Source: Hirudinaria manillensis (lineage: Eukaryota > Annelida > Clitellata > Hirudinida > Hirudinidae). From it: DNA of 64,000 bases. Under the pieces are notes generated by a model, which ran no database searches, was not told the origin of the DNA, and was given only the letters and a program-made list of their open reading frames with translations. The stretch covers positions 3,161,001-3,225,000 of the forward strand of contig CM067535.1 of NCBI GenBank assembly GCA_034509925.1, in the 5' to 3' direction. A program made the translations under genes and the position numbers. Below are positions 1 through 11,799 of the stretch, piece by piece. Positions within the stretch are counted from its first letter, which is position 1. Each line of letters starts with the position of its first letter.

Positions 1-1829
1 GAATCACTCTCCACCAGGCAAACTCATTGCTAAAAGATCTGATTATGGTACAAGTGTCCAAATTTCCGTCTACTGAATATTGAGATGTATTTTGGAAAAA
101 TACTCCGCTTTGTTCGGTTGGTCTATGCAAAGCCAAATTCACTGAAAGCAATTTAAGAAATTTGTCAATTTATACTATTAGGAAAGGGATTTCCTAAATA
201 TCTAGCAAACCTGTATTTAAAGCGGCGTACAAACGAATTTCACATAGAACGAGCATGTTCCTAAGAGGTCCCCTAAACCTCTCAATCATAATAAATTTGA
301 CGAAATGAGGATCTTTGCAGGTTATATTATTATATCCGGCTAAAATAAAATTATAATATGAAAAACATGCATTGTATGACACTTTCGTTATTAAAGGTGT
401 TCCAATAAAAATTTGAAGTTCTTTGTTACATGTCATCATATTCTAGTATTCATATGTATATTGGAATGTCTTCAATGTTAATTAACATGTGAATTGAATT
501 TTGTCAATATTCTATTAAATTATTTATTTGGAACAAAATTTGTGAACAATTTGAAAAGATGGCACATGATGTTGTAGAAAGGTATGCTATATTGAAATTC
601 TTTAAATTATCATATCTCGAGTTTTAATTTTTAAATTCTTAATACTTGTCAAATAAAATGATTGAAATTATTAATAGATGAACTACATAACAATGGATGC
701 AGTAAATAAACTGTTAAATGAAATTACGCAACACATAAAGATTCTGTGTAACAATTATCTAAATGTAACTCAATATTCTAAATAATGATTGCACTCACTG
801 GGATCATTAGTTACTTTTTTAAATGTGGCGCATAAGGAATGATGGATTCCACTTTGTGTTCTTCCAGCATAGATATTCAAATTTTTGATGAAATCTCCAT
901 CTGGAAATAAAAGTCCTAAAACTAAATTTGAAATTGCAAAAGCAATTTTCTATCATAAAACTGTGGAAATTATATCTTAAATTTATTAACAGTCAACGAT
1001 CAGATATATTATAGTGTTACGTCTCATTAAATGCAGAATTTACAATTTTACAAACACGCATCAGATGCAACGAATATTTTAACATCCGTTATTTTATAAA
1101 GTGTGTCGAGTTCCAAAAGCCACCAAGAATTTTCTTCAAGTTCTGGTACTGGATCGGTAATTGAACATGTCTCTGGGTTTCCATCGATTGCCAAACTAGA
1201 ATTATGGTTCAGGAAAGGACGGCTTTGAGACGTAATTGAGTGAATCAAATTGACTGAAAGAAACAAATCAAAGCATTTAAATGATGTTCTTTCATTTAAA
1301 TTGATAAATTGAACTTTTATTAATCTATTTCTTTTGTTTTAATACATTTGTTTGTTTATCATTATATTCTCTTTACCTTGAGATAGGACGAAAATTCATT
1401 CTCAAGGGGGACATTTTGCAATTTTTTAAATATTTTATTAAAATTACGTTGAAATTATTTCATGCCTGGCATACCATTTCTTTTAAATACTCATTACATA
1501 ATTATATATCCATTCTATAATCATTATCATATCCATTCTATATTTACATATACAGAGAAATACTTTTATTTCGGATTATTTAAAATTATATAATTTTTTC
1601 TATAATCAATATTTTAGTCATTCTATAATCATTATCATATCCATTCTATAGTTAAATTTGGAGAGAAACACTTTTATTTCGCATTAATTAAAATTAACTA
1701 GTTTTGTTTTTATTAAATTTAATTTTATTTAATTCAACTTTTATTTAAATTGTAAATTTTAAACCCACTCCGCACAACTGTTACGCTGTGGATTGACAAA
1801 ATAATTGCATAAAAATGACTCGAATGCAT
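1..1829 (-). CDS. FTP-FTP-LDLa-SRCR-protease family gene, 5' part, cut by window edge
   Basis: This is the first part of a secreted modular protein; the rest lies outside the window. The signal-peptide exon is 1769-1829 (20 codons plus one base, hydrophobic core YAIILS, donor GTGGGT). Further exons are about 1060-1258 (FTP domain 1 start, SLAIDGNPETCSIT ... WWLLEL), 780-896 (YAG...HHSLCA), 215-343 (NITC...MLVLCEIRLY) and 1 to about 140 (FTP domain 2 start, SVDGNLDTCTII ... WWRVIL). It is nearly identical to the 5' half of gene B at 19820-21604, so the downstream LDLa, SRCR and protease exons are expected beyond position 1. An in-frame Met before the FTP exon is not needed, because the pyrimidine tract plus CAG there is a normal acceptor. 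No stop is seen in the exons present. The FTP domains lack the CxHT motif seen in the plus-strand lectins. Confidence 0.7.
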
Positions 1830-1954
1830 ACTTTAAATTATAATTATAATTAGAGAAATCCAGAGAGCAAACTGTGAGGCCAACACAGTTTGCTTTTATA
1901 AATGCTGCAAGTTGTTGTGGAGTTCTTATCTCGTTCATTAAATTTGATGGATTA

Positions 1955-2815
1955 AACCCACATTAATTCTCAATTAAGGAGAATATGTTGATTATGCTAT
2001 AAATTATTAATGATCAATCGTGGAATTAAGTTTCAGACACATAATTTCAACCTTGGTGAAATTGAAATTAGTCAACAAATAATTTAATTTATTTCATTGG
2101 ATGAAAATGAAGAATCACTGCTTTTACCGGGATTTCAAAGCAGAAATTATCAGACCGATTTAATGGTTTCCAAACTTAATACCATGTACATTAGCATAGA
2201 ATCGTAATTCTTAATTTATTGTGCCACTACGACATTTCGAAACTATTGTAACCTCATTTAATGATCTCTCAATTCTTGTCTCAATCGAGGCACGTACAAT
2301 TCATCCAAGTACAACGACATTCTTAACCTTTCAAATAATCAAGCCTTTATCTTAGTTACTCTTGGATACCCTTTAACTCTAAATCCCACTACTGACACCA
2401 ATGTAATAACCCGGGGTCCTCAAACTAATTATAGAAGGTCAGGTTTATTGAACTCAGGATTAGTCCTGATAAACCCACATTAATTCTGAATTGTCACGTT
2501 TGGGAGAATATGTTGAATACGCTATAAATTATTAATGAGCGCTGGTCTTAAAGCACTTTTATCAATCGTAGAATTAAGTTTCTTACAACTAATTTCAACT
2601 TTGGTGAAAGTGATATTAGGTAACGAATAATTTTTCATTGGATGAAAGTGAAAAATCAATGCTTTTACCGGGATTTCAAAGCAGAAATTATCAGACCGAT
2701 TTAATGGTTTCCAAATTTAATACCATGTACATTAGCATAGAATCGTAATTCTTAGTTTGTGTCACTACGACAATCCGAAACTATTGTAACCTCATTTAAT
2801 GAAATGATTTCTCGG
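1955..2815. repeat. Direct repeat of intergenic DNA flanking an LTR fragment
   Basis: About 300 bp at 1960-2264 is repeated with few changes at 2476-2810; both contain TACCATGTACATTAGCATAG and the phrase CAAAGCAGAAATTATCAGAC. Between them lies a fragment of an X-family LTR element. The left copy resembles the upstream flank of gene B (21720-22130). The right copy resembles the flank at 29040-29390. The layout fits a duplication junction inside the mobile element rather than a functional site. Confidence 0.7.
2265..2452 (-). mobile_element. X-family LTR element remnant (Gag start, PBS, LTR end)
   Basis: The stretch 2265-2400 matches the Gag start and leader of the X element at 28836-28968, and includes the tRNA-Leu-like primer binding site next to the LTR. 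Positions 2402-2452 are the first 51 bp of the LTR (TGTAATAACCCGGGG...). The LTR then stops at the same base as the copy at 28969-29019, so the truncation is older than the segmental duplication. No intact ORF remains. Confidence 0.8.
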
Positions 2816-3147
2816 AACTCTAAATCAAGCTTACATAAAAAGTTATTTACTCAATGTAATTTAATAACATTTTATTATTTCACCCAATTTAAGTCATTCG
2901 CACTTTTTTTACTGCACATAAACATTCGCAAGCACTTTTGGTTTATTTAATTTTGGTATATATTTCAACATCTTTTAACGTTTTCATAAATATGGTTATT
3001 ATGACATTGAGCAAAATGAATTAATTAAGATTACAATGTAACACCACATTACGATGTATGTGACTGGAAGCATTATCGTTGCGCTAGCTCTGCCGATTTC
3101 ATATGTTGCTGTCAGTTCTTGTTGAAATACTAAAAAAAAATTAATTG

Positions 3148-6100
3148 TTAAGAGAAAAAAACCCAGCATCTATTGAAAATTTGGCAAGATAAAAAAAAGT
3201 CATTCAAACTAAATTCACCTTTATTTATAAATCGTAAATAATCTTCGACTTTTGTAAAAAGACTCATTGTGCATTTTTTATTAATGGCTTTAATGTTCAT
3301 GGCTGACGTTGATATTCCTATCAGAGTCCATATTCTTCGCTTATTTCTGCACATCAACGGGCCACCGCTATCTCCCTGATAATGGAAATACGTTAACAAT
3401 TAACAAAATATCATCGTCTAATTGGAACCTCCAATAACAACATCACAAATATTTATCCCATCAGGTGTAGGAATGGAGCCGGCGCAAAACTTATATGTGA
3501 AGATATGCGTGACGTTGATACTCGTTTTATTCAGAAGTTTAGCCGTGTGGTTTATGCATTGTTCCTTTTTCATTAAATTTAATCTCCCCTGTTGCAAATA
3601 TTTCGGTCTGCCGCCTTCTGAAGGTTAGTTAAATTCAATTACAAAGTTAAAAGACCTCGAGATTAGTGGAAATTTGATTTGATGATGCGAATAGATTTAG
3701 GTAAATTCAAGTTAAATTTAGTAAATCATTCAAGAAATTAATATTACAATTAATAAAATATATCCAAATAAGTTAGATAAGCATAAGCCTTGCCAATATC
3801 CGCTACAGCAAGCCATACAAAGCATGTATTTCATTGATGAATAGTCATTATGTAATGGAATCTCGATTTCATCATTAGCAAAGCCCATAGATAAGAAGAA
3901 TTCATGTAATCATATAATTTATTATTTAAATAATATAACTTTTAAAAAATGTTCACAAACTTCTGTTGCTCTGGCCGACTCCAACTGTTAAGCAATGACG
4001 AAAGGAAGCATATGCTCTCTCGCCTAGTATTTTTTGAGGCAAACAAATGGGCCTCACTGATTCCGTAAATGCCAGTGGTGACTTCAATCTGATTAATGCC
4101 ACGTCATGTCTAGTGCCTTTGACGTAATAAGGATGGGTCACGAGATGAGAAACAGGGAACTCAACTTCTTCAGGATCGTTGCGCATGTTCGTACCGACTT
4201 TGACATAAATAGTAGAAAAATCTCTCCTGAAGAATTATTAAAATAACAAACTAAAAAATCCTGCAGACCAGTAAAATATTATCGTCCGTTAGGCAGGACG
4301 CTATTACAGTTTATTCAATATTGGAAACTATCGAGGCAATATTAATATAACCAAAAGAATTTATTTTATTTCCATTTATTTTTTAGTATTTTATGTTAAT
4401 TAATTAAATTCTTTACGGTAAGACGCAGTGAGCCGAGGTGAGTATCCAGTTGCTTTTGACGATACTTCCACCGCACACGTAATATCCATCGATAAATATT
4501 TGAGCATGCCACGGCCAGGCACCATGTTTTGCAAAGGCTCCATTGACAATGTATGGCTCAAAATCTCCATCTGGATAACCCCGTGTACCGCATATGTCTG
4601 CAGAATCTTTAAATAATACGATATACCATAAAATATTTCAATTTATTATACAATTCTTTTAAATTAATCCAGACTCAAACATTATGTATGGCAAGAGTAA
4701 ATATAGTTAGTACAATGGTCAGTATAATACAAACATTCTATTTATTATAAATGTTTTTTTTTTTTCATTTTTTTAGCAATAATGACTACCATGACGTCAG
4801 AATTTATGTTATGTCAGTTGAGGCAAGGCTGTTGTTTGCCTATTTACTCTGCTTTCGTGTTTTATATTACATAATCGGCGAAGAATGCTAAGTAATTATT
4901 TCTAAGAATGATATTAATTTGTTAAATAATAATAATAAATATTTTATTTGGTCATACCATTGCTCGAATGAGGCAAACACTGAATTTGCACAAAATTTCC
5001 TGATCGACATGATGACCTGTAAATTGTTTCATCTAATTATCAAATTATTATTAAATGATATATTTAATAATTATGCTGTAACGCATTTTATTTATCCATT
5101 CACAAGGCAAAGCAAGGTTAGACTTTATCTGGAAATGGGCCATATCCAGAAAATATTTGAAAATTTTTGATCTTCTGAGAACGACAAATTTTGAATTTGT
5201 GTCATGTATTGGCACGTGTTGAGTCTCGAGGTGGTGCCTGCAAACAAGTAATTTTATTTGTACTTCAAAATTGAATATTTATTTTAAAAAAGTTTTTGGA
5301 CCCATCGAATTGGTTGCAAACTTGAAAACTATGTTTGTTTTCCCAATTCCAAGAGCAAACGTAGAAATCCGATTCTCCTTTAAACGTTGCTGTCAGAAGA
5401 TTGGTATTCCTTTCTATGTCAACTAAATTTTTATTACACAAAGTAGCGATTATATCGAAGGCTTAATGCAAATAAGATAAAGTATAGCCGTCTTACAACA
5501 CCCTTGCTCATCGGAGAAGTCCGGACAGTTAGCGCGTCCATCGCACTTCAAATCCTTGGTGATGCATTTTCTCCAACGTGCACATTTGAATTCGATAGCC
5601 CCACAGGCTTCAAATGTAAATAATTACACATACTAATTAAATGCGGCCTGCAACAAGTGATAGTAAATTACAGCAAGACAGGGCTTCATCATCTCCTTGT
5701 TGACAATCTTCTGTACCGTCACACAAATAGTCTTTATGTATGCATTGACCTCCAATACATTTGTATTCATGACCACGGCAGCCTGTGGACACTTGATCTG
5801 TATCCATTTCTGTTCACAGATTTAATTTTTTATTGTTTTGGGTAAAAGTAACGATATTTATTATTTATTAACTTAATATTCAGAATCTTTTTGAGCCTAG
5901 TACAATGGCACATTCTTGGTAATAAAATCTAGTAATTTAGTATCTCCAATTCCCAAAGTAGTCCTTAATTATATAGCAAGTAATTCAAGATACAACATTA
6001 TTATATTCGATTACCCCATTAAAGAATTTATTATTCATCATCTCATTCATATTCATGTGAGAACTTATTAGGCAATTACATTTTTACTATTAATATAATA

Positions 6101-8736
6101 ATATTGAACAACAAAGCATAGTTCATATTTATGTATTTCACATATTACAAATAATATAAATATCGATAAATACTTAATTGAAATATATATTTATGTATAA
6201 TTTAAATAATTATATTTAATAAATATAATGGATAAATGTATGAAATAACATGAATGAAAGTACCTCTGGGTTTAGACTTTGAAAAGACTTGCACCTCACA
6301 TAATATTAACCACATCGGTCTCATTCCTGAATAGTTCCTGATGGTAATGTAAGTACCAAGTATAGGTCTTGTGCATGTTCTGTTTATAGAGCTTCCTATA
6401 TTTGAATGAATTTGTTATTGCATTTAAGTTAGTCAGTCTTATTAGCTGTTTTAAAATTTATTTATGTATTTACTTATTTACATATATAGATACAACATAT
6501 ATATATAAAACGATATAAAATATATGTAAAATAAATAAACGATATATATATATATATATGTGTGTGTGTGAGTGGTGTGCTATAAATCACACCTGTCATC
6601 CCTAAACCTAAATAACTAACTATCCATTAAGTGAACTTGATTTTTTTGTTGACATTGATGCTTGTTTCCGTTTCACTCTATTTTCTGTTGAATATCGCTA
6701 TTACAAAATGTGTAAGTGGTCATTGGATGACTCTTCATTTTGTTTATAAAAATAAATAAATAAAAATAATGTAATAATGTAAGTAATTTTGCTTGGTAAT
6801 GATAATAATAATAAAATTTTTATTATGATTATTATTATTAATATAGTTATTATATTATTATTGGTTTTACATTTGTTGATATTTTTTAATTTTTATTATT
6901 GTTGTTAACAAGCAATTTATTTTTTTTAATAAACGATTATATTTCTCGTAGAATCTACATTCATCCAATCCAATTACTCACTCTCGTCCACTTTGTTATT
7001 AGGAAGTTCGACAAGAGCACACACATGGTCTTCGAAATATTCTTCATTGTTTGAAACGTATATAGTGAAGAACTTTCTCTTATACTCTTCTGATTGCATT
7101 TTGATTAATTTAATTCGTATATTATTATAAATATAGTTTATATTGACAAATCTACTTGATAATCTTTAACCAGGCGGTAATTACCCAGCATGGGATTATT
7201 TCACTTATGATCGCATAAGCTAACCTTTTAAATTCGGTTTGAAATATATATTCACATCGGTGATGTAATAACTATGCTCCAGAATTACACGCCACCAAGC
7301 AAAATTACTTCTTATGGCCCTGATAACAGCACAGGTGCTGAAATTCTGGTCAACAGAAAATGATGCTTGACTTTTGAAAAATACACCGTTTTGTTTCGTC
7401 GGTCTTTTGTAAGCCAAGTTAACTGAAATGATTTAGAATTGAATTATTCATACATTGCTTGATAAACTATTGATGTTGTAGAGGTACCGTTTTTAATAAT
7501 TTAAAGTGGTATTTTTGTTATTATGTGTCAATAAAATTTGGTGTATAAACTCACTCGATTTTAAATCCGCAATCAAATGGACCTCACATAAAACAAGCAT
7601 ATTTTTTTTTGGTCCCTGATATCTTTCTATTAAAATAAACTTTCCAAAAATGGGATTTTCGCACTTTATATTGATATATTCCGCTGAAAGGAAGAACAAA
7701 ACGTTTAAAGTTGAAAGGCGAATAAGAACGACGTAAATTTCGAACTTTTCGAAATAAATGGAATTATTAAAAAATAAAATCATTTCATTAATTAATTAGA
7801 TGCATAAGATCGACGGGTGATTGCCTAAAATATCTCTGTAAGTAAGTAAATGAGATTTTTACATATTAAGGATCGAAAATATCGAATGCACTTACTAATA
7901 TTTTTTGTCGGGACTTTTATTGAAGCACATAAGTATTCTCGGTAGTTGAAAAATCTAGCTGATACATAGACATTCAAATAATTTACTAATTCAACGTCTA
8001 AAATTAATTTTGAATTACTTTTAGTAGACCTCGAATGTAAAATAGGAAAATTCATTTTTACACTTAAATTACAGAGCGAAGTTATTTAATGTAGTAATAT
8101 TTGTCGTTGTTATTAAATATATTAATCTCTGCTCTGAAGCATCTCTTGATACATCTCATGGTTATTGATTTATAAATACAAACATCTGCCAGATAAGACT
8201 TCTATGTTAACATCCGTTATGTTATAAGTTCCGTCAAGTTCCAAACGCCAAAAAGGATTTTCTTCCGATGTTGGCTCTACTTCAGTAATTGAACATGTTT
8301 CTGGATTTCCATCGACTGCCAAACTAGCATTATAGTTCATGAAAGTGAGGCTTTGTAATGTTTTTGAGTTAAACAAATTGACTGAAATTAAGAAAAGAAA
8401 CAAGGCATTTGAATGATGTAGTATTATGTTAAATTGATAAATTGAATTTTTTTTCCTCATTTTTTGGTTCAAGACACTTGTTTCTTCGTCATTAATAATC
8501 ACGAGCGATTCAATGAAAAGGCATTTCTTAGAATATCACACAGTCAGACATTTTGCGATCAAATTCAATGTAAACTATTTGAAATTACTTATTCAGGACT
8601 TAAGTATTTTAAGTATTCACTTTATTTGGTCGTCAAGCAATAGTATAATCAAAAATTAATAAATACCTTGATAAGATGATGCTTTTTGCACCACCAGAAG
8701 TATTAAACATAATTCACCCAACGACATATTCTTCAT
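3148..8736 (-). CDS. Gene A: secreted FTP-FTP-LDLa-LDLa-SRCR serine protease
   Basis: Multi-exon gene read right to left. The signal-peptide exon is 8667-8736 (ATG at 8736, core LCLILLVV, donor GTATTT, phase 1). FTP 1 lies on about 8183-8384, 7894-7999 and 7551-7685. FTP 2 lies on 7223-7412, 6978-7100 and 6262-6398. LDLa 1 is at 5686-5810 (CIHKDYLCDGTEDC), LDLa 2 at 5501-5610 (CDGRANCPDFSDEQGC), and SRCR-like exons at about 5130-5440. The protease starts at 4421-4601 (ICGTRG ... SAHC) and continues at 3953-4230 (HDVALIRL), 3425-3632 (FCAGS) and 3148-3378 (GDSGGP). His, Asp and Ser of the triad are present, so catalysis is expected, probably as a zymogen outside the cell. The residue before the activation start (YIVNG) is Tyr, not Arg/Lys. 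The position equivalent to trypsin Asp189 looks like Asn (GINIC). I could not place the last SRCR exon in this copy. It is a close paralogue of gene C. Confidence 0.75.
5834..5997 (+). mobile_element. Solo LTR of Z family, 164 bp
   Basis: It starts TGTTTTGGGTAAAAG and ends CAAGATACAACA, matching the LTRs of the Z element at 50639-50797 and 52051-52214. It is flanked by a 4-bp duplication TTAT (5830-5833 and 5998-6001). The duplicated locus at 33130-33160 lacks it, so it inserted in this gene-A intron after the A/C duplication, or was lost cleanly from the other copy. Confidence 0.88.
6542..6571. repeat. (TA)n(TG)n microsatellite
   Basis: A run of TA dinucleotides followed by TG dinucleotides in an intron of gene A. 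No function is implied. Confidence 0.85.
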
Positions 8737-8739
8737 TAC

Positions 8740-9989
8740 GTAATTTACTTGTGAAAAAAAAGTCAACCTAAAATTCATGATCTAGAAGTGTTTCTGGGTA
8801 ATTATTCAATGTTATCTTGTTCAATAAACTCTATTCATTATCCTTGATGTTATGACAACTATGTTGGATTGCTATTTCAAACAAACAGGGAATATCCTCG
8901 CTGTTAAAGACATTATCATTTTATCAATTTAATTGAAGTTTTAGATTTATGAACAAAAACTAAAACATTGGTGTACACTCAAATTTAGCCCTTGTTTTAG
9001 ATATTGTGATCGACTTCTTTTGGACGGAAAAAAATGAAAATTAGATCTTATTAAGAAACGTATTTATTTATTTACAAATAGTGGATGAGAAGTCATGTTC
9101 AAATTATGATGTAATGTTATCTGATTAATGATTTATTTTATAATTGAGAAATAATTGCTACGAGCTATGTTTTATAACGTTTTTAATTCATCCAGGTGAT
9201 TCAATGAAGTTTCATTTCTCAAAATATTATTTTATGCAGAAGGAGCGAATTTAGCCTTGCATAGTCGAAAGAGGTTGAAATGTTAGTCGGGTTTGGCGGA
9301 TAAAATGTTCGTCGATTCGAGAAGGGAAAACATTCTCTTATCTTTTTCCGCAAAGATATTTAATCTTTGTCACATGGTTCTACAAAACAAAATTGGAAAT
9401 ATTGACCGTTTCAGAGAAATTACATAATTTACATGATTTCAAAATATATTTGCGTTCGTAATTTTTTTGAAGCTTACAAAATGAGTGACGGAAAAGTTCT
9501 GAAAGTAATGAGATTAATGATAATATATAATATCATGTAATGCGACGTAATATAATATAAATAAATATAATTTAATATTGCAAATGTTTTATTACGAAAA
9601 TGCTTTAATTTTTACTTTTTCGAGTTTTGTTAAATTATTCGTTTGCACTCAGCGACTTCGTGCATTGTAAGAGGCTGAAATTTTTTTTAAACATATGGAA
9701 GCTTATTCATTACAACTTCTAGCGACAAGATAATGATCCTAAATGAAACTTTAAAAGCCTTAATTACTTCTAAAAAAGTGATGTCTTTTCAAATGTGTGA
9801 AGTGTCGTATTTGCAAGATAATGATTTCGTGTGTCCATCAGGGCCGAAAACAACGAGGTCAAAATGAACTTTAGTCATTAACAATTAGATGTGTTTGCAA
9901 ATTAATTCTGGACTAGTCATCTCGTTAAAGAGATATTATAAAGGATGTAAAGGATACCGAATGACATTAAATAGTAAACTGAGAAGGAC
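8740..9989. other. Intergenic region between divergent genes
   Basis: No ORF of note. The stretch 9070-9260 matches 57500-57740, which is an exon end and intron of a plus-strand lectin pseudogene, so a worn lectin exon remnant lies at about 9230-9260 (AEGANLALH...). Positions 9280-9985 match 59640-60370. This stretch probably holds the upstream regions of gene A (minus) and of the lectin pseudogene at 9990 (plus). Confidence 0.5.
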
Positions 9990-11168
9990 ATGGCTACCGT
10001 CCAAGCCACAACTTTACTTATATTAATTTTACTACTTCACTTTGCTTATTTTCGTGAGTTCCAAGAGTTTAAACAAACTAAAGATTGCACCGGAAAGCCA
10101 GGATGTACATTGGACACTCCACAAGAAATTTACAACAACATTAGAAGTAAACTGAAATGCGCTCTCAAGTGTACTGTGGTTAATGCATGCGTCAATTTCA
10201 ACTATTGGAAAAACAGTTTCAGCTGCAACCTCTTTTATAGCTTTTCGTACCAAATCATGTCTACATAAACCTGTTCAAAGTATGACGTATTAAATTTTGA
10301 TTTCATATAATTATAAGATTGTCCATAAATCATTTGCATTTTTTTTAAGATGATACCAAGAAATTCAAAAATCTATCAAGGTTAGTTTACTGATGTACTG
10401 CATTTGTATATAGTGAAGTATTTCCGGTCGAAGACGGTCAGAATATTGCCCTATACAAAAGGGCCTGTCAGAGCACCACATACTTGGATAAAATGCCTTG
10501 ATATGCGGTGGATGGGAATACTACTCTGCTAATATCACCGTGTGCGCACACCGATGAAGACTACAATGGAAACAACTGGTTCATGCTGGATTTATTCGAT
10601 AGGGTTGTTGTCAGTCATATCAGGATCCTAGCGAGAGATGGTAACCCTAATAAGTTAGTTTGTATTTATTCTGTCATACCTTCATTTTAAATCGCCGAAG
10701 AAATGTTGGATTTGAGAATTGCGATGTAATTAGGGCCAGGAATAAAAACAAATGTCTTTAAGCTAAATCCTTTTTTAAAGTTTCATCTTTAATATTTAAT
10801 CGCTCCGGGAAAATATCTTTGGATCATTTTTTGATCTAATATATTGAGATTCTGAAAATGTTGATAAGCATCTTGTGTCTAGTTTGATATTTGTCATATT
10901 CAACTTATCATCTCTTAACTAAGCACTCAGATACAATAACATCACCTTTGGAGTTACAAACATCTCTTCCGTTGAAAAAATTCCGGTGAGGAAAACCTGT
11001 CCAGTGCGGTCTCTACCTCGGACCAGGTGTCAGTGCCCAATGGATTCAAGTTAATTGCACTTCAGGAATCCCAGCTGCCAGATACGTCATTATCCAGCAG
11101 GGACGAGTTTATTCATACTATGGGGGCTACTTATGCGTCTGTGAAATTGAAGTATTTGGGACAGTCTG
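9990..11168 (+). pseudogene. PAN-like/F-type lectin gene, broken
   Basis: Same exon plan as the intact gene at 55477. Exon 1 (9990-10283) carries a signal peptide (LLILILLLHF) and the Cys-rich PAN-like region (CALKCTVVNACVNFNY). The small exon 2 lies near 10350-10382. Exon 3 is about 10411-10656 (AVDGN ... PCAHT ... NNWFMLDLFD) and exon 4 about 10935-11168 (ends CEIEVFGTV). Lesions: TAA in exon 1 at 10266-10268, TGA in place of the Trp codon before YAVDGN near 10501, and loss of 2 bp at about 10999-11000 in exon 4 relative to 56499. The copy at 60510-60740 keeps the Trp codon, so this nonsense change is private to this copy. It is a processed-looking neither-RNA copy: introns remain, so this is a duplicated pseudogene. 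Confidence 0.8.
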
Positions 11169-11169
11169 A

Positions 11170-11799
11170 ATGAAATTAACTATTTAGATATTGCATAGAA
11201 TACTTCCGGACTAAAATCAATGCTAGCTGAACCCTTACAAAACATATCAGCAGGAGTATTTAAATGAAATTGTTTTGCAAGATTTTTTTGCATCTTCAAA
11301 CTTTTTGAAATTCTACCTTTTTTGTTTGTTCGCTTTCTAATTCATCAATAATAAATTGAAATGGATTTAGTTAAACTGCATGAATAATTGTAACGAATTA
11401 AGTGTTTATGCTTTCTGGGGCTGATTTAGAAAATAAACTTCATTTAAATCGTGATGCATAAAACTTGGTTGGTAGTGTTTTTTTAAAGTTCGATTACCAA
11501 ATTAATTTACATATTTACAACAAATAAAATACAATATTCCCCAAAGCAAATTGCAAAAAGGAGATAGATGTGGATTCGCTAGTTAAACATAACCGTAAAT
11601 TATAACATTTTGCGGTTAGAAAAGATGCCAGATTCAATAGAGGCACTTTTTCTCATTGAATCGTGAATAATGTGACTCCATGTGATCAATTTGCTGACAT
11701 CTAGTTACCAAGGAATCTGTGTACATGTTGCTGCATCCAATCTTTTAAAATGGATTCCTCCACACCAACAGAACGACTAACATTAAGAAAAAATTCTCG
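11170..11799. other. Intergenic, nothing recognised
   Basis: AT-rich spacer between two lectin pseudogenes. I see no ORF, RNA gene or element ends. Confidence 0.6.

Noticed and set aside
8170..8502. Signal peptide starting at 8502 or 8460 fused to FTP 1
   Set aside because: The hydrophobic stretch is a polypyrimidine tract ending in a CAG acceptor; an upstream exon at 8667-8736 supplies a better, phase-matched signal peptide.
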